This document shows positions 62,515 through 64,000 of a stretch of DNA of 64,000 nt, one piece after another (position 1 is the first letter of the stretch; each line of letters starts with the position of its first letter). Under the pieces are notes generated by a model. It was not told the origin of the DNA. It saw only the letters and a program-made list of their open reading frames with translations, and made no database searches. The DNA lies in the NCBI GenBank assembly GCA_003290165.1, contig QNQO01000202.1:372001-436000 (forward strand), written 5' to 3'. The position numbers and the translations under genes are program-made. The DNA is from Berberis thunbergii. Its lineage: Eukaryota > Streptophyta > Magnoliopsida > Ranunculales > Berberidaceae.

Positions 62515-64000
62515 TCACTGAACAAAGGTATGCAGTATTCTAGTAAGAAGATCTACGAATGCAGTTTTGGTGAAGAGATCAGAGATGGAGCTTCAAAATT
62601 GCAGCCTGAGTTTATGACTTGAAAACCTAGTTTCCATCCAACTGTAACCCAGGAAGCTAGGAACTTGAATTTAGGGATATTGTCATAGGACAAGTCTGTT
62701 TGATGTAGAAGACAAACAAGTAGTTCCCCAATGTAACTCCTGTCATCAAATCAACTCAATGCATTAGAGTTGTGACAAAATGGTCCTAGCATAAAACTTT
62801 GCAACTCAGGAAATCAGATGCTGGACTGTTAAAAACAATTCTATTGAAGCAGTGTATAAATTTCAGATGACTTTAGAATGTCACAATACACCAAAAACAA
62901 CTGTAATCCACTATGCCTCATCGTGTTTTCATGAGACGGATATTAATGAAAACCCTTTTCAACAAAAAAAAATGGCTGCAAATGGATCATCAAAACTAGT
63001 TTACACTAAATAAATAAGAGACTGTGCTTGCAAGACAATAAATCGCATAACAAACATCTTTTTTACCTTTCCTAGTCCTTCATCCTTGTCAACCAAGGTT
63101 GGTGGTCTTCCTCTCCCTCCAGAAACCTCAACCTGCAGAGATGACGATGCTAGGCAATGAAAATTTCTCACAATTTATAAGTATGCTCTCAACATAGTGG
63201 AATAAAAGATTAGCTCTCAAAATAGAATGGAATAAACACTCAAACTAAAATTTTTGAAAGAATAAACCAATGGCTCTTAGGTGGAATTCATCAATTTTAG
63301 GAAAAATTTACTTTAAGAAATAGATTCTAAGCATAGATTTCACTATGTCATGCACTGTTAAGTGTTAACTGAGCAATTAAGATTTGTCCAATATCTAACC
63401 CAAATGAATTACAAATGGGAACCCTGATTCTGAATGGAAAAATGAGAAATAATGTAATTCGAACAAAAGAAATCATAGCAGTCCATGATTCACAAACGAG
63501 TGTTAACAAAGAACTTCAATCTCACAGAAACAGATTGAGAATATGCAAGTGATGAAGTGACATCCCACACTTCACTAACACTCAGCTCATCTTGATTGCT
63601 AGTATACCATACTGCAGTAAAGATAAGTTACTCTTGATGTTTTACTTCAATTCCTAATTTAACCATACATAAAGAAGGTGAACAAAGACAAAATAAATGA
63701 AGCCTGATATTTTATCCTCAAAGTAATCACAACTCAGGGCCTATTCTGCCACTTGTGTTGTTCTTGCAAAACAATAAACCAAAGAAAAACAGAACAAAAC
63801 GAAGAAGAACAGATCTAAACCATCGCAGGTTTGAAGAAGAACAAAACCATAAACCATCGCAGATTCGCAGGTTTGAAGAAGAACAGAACGAAAAAGCCAC
63901 CAAAGAAGCAGGTTACCACTTACCAAAGGTCCAGATCTGATATCTGAGTCTGAGTTTCTTCTACTTCTGAGTTCGTCTTCCTTCGATTTGTTCTTCTTCT
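62515..64000. other. Region upstream of the GYF-family exons
   Basis: Apart from the two possible exons on the minus strand, I see no coding sequence, and none for the GYF domain or the Gln-rich middle of the family. A repeated GAAGAAGAACA motif occurs at 63830-63890. Confidence 0.4.
63067..63132 (-). other. Possible exon of unknown gene
   Basis: A 66-base open segment (VEVSGGRGRPPTLVDKDEGL, then GK) lies between CTGCAG and GTAAAA on the minus strand. A candidate preceding exon runs from the window edge to a GTAAGT donor at about 63920 (NSDSDIRSGPL). The phases of these two agree, but the joint to the GYF-family exons gives a stop, so they may be 5' UTR exons or another gene. Confidence 0.3.

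Overview
The window is nuclear DNA of a flowering plant, most likely a eudicot. The gene families are plant-type (class XI LRR receptor kinase, NAC factor, plant GYF-domain family, ZYP1), introns are AT-rich with GT-AG borders, and the space between exons is full of plant transposons (LINE, SINE, hAT-like, Tourist-like, Mutator-like, CACTA). I cannot name the species.

Layout. 1-333: 3' end of a LINE with poly(A) tail. 3283-7113 (+): HSL1/HAESA-type receptor kinase, two exons. 9727-10731 (+): single-exon membrane-anchored kinase-like protein whose catalytic Asp is replaced. 10732-16410: gene-free, with a SINE, a long palindromic Tourist-like MITE and a perfect 25-bp hairpin. 16411-18702 (+): three-exon NAC factor of the SND2/SND3 (ANAC073/ANAC010) group. 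About 19999-20710 (+): RING-H2 protein with a probable one-base frameshift near its 5' end. 22011-46442 (-): one very large gene, the GBPL3-type guanylate-binding protein. I could splice 14 exons into a continuous 1084-residue reading frame across 24.4 kb. Its introns carry several hAT-like elements with exact or near-exact 8-bp target duplications and a roughly 6-kb LINE relic. 51586-51659 (-): tRNA-Val(AAC). 52967-55992: a Mutator-like element of the Pack-MULE kind with 10-bp target duplications and 250-270-bp terminal inverted repeats, carrying fragments of three unrelated host genes. 56331-58106 (+): decayed 3' exons of a ZYP1 (synaptonemal complex) gene, followed at 58227 by a CACTA-type terminus. 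58996 to about 62514 (-): the C-terminal part of a GYF-domain-family gene; no GYF domain is encoded in the window.

The genes are independent units with no operon-like organisation. HSL1, the kinase-like protein and the RING protein fit signalling, NAC fits secondary-wall transcription, and GBPL3 fits nuclear immunity and lamina functions. The striking theme is transposons that carry pieces of host genes: the Pack-MULE (Mpv17/PMP22, GH79 heparanase-like and PGR/TMEM19-like fragments) and a hAT-like element in the large GBPL3 intron carrying a DUF247 fragment. All calls come from reading the sequence and from memory of the families; no searches were run.
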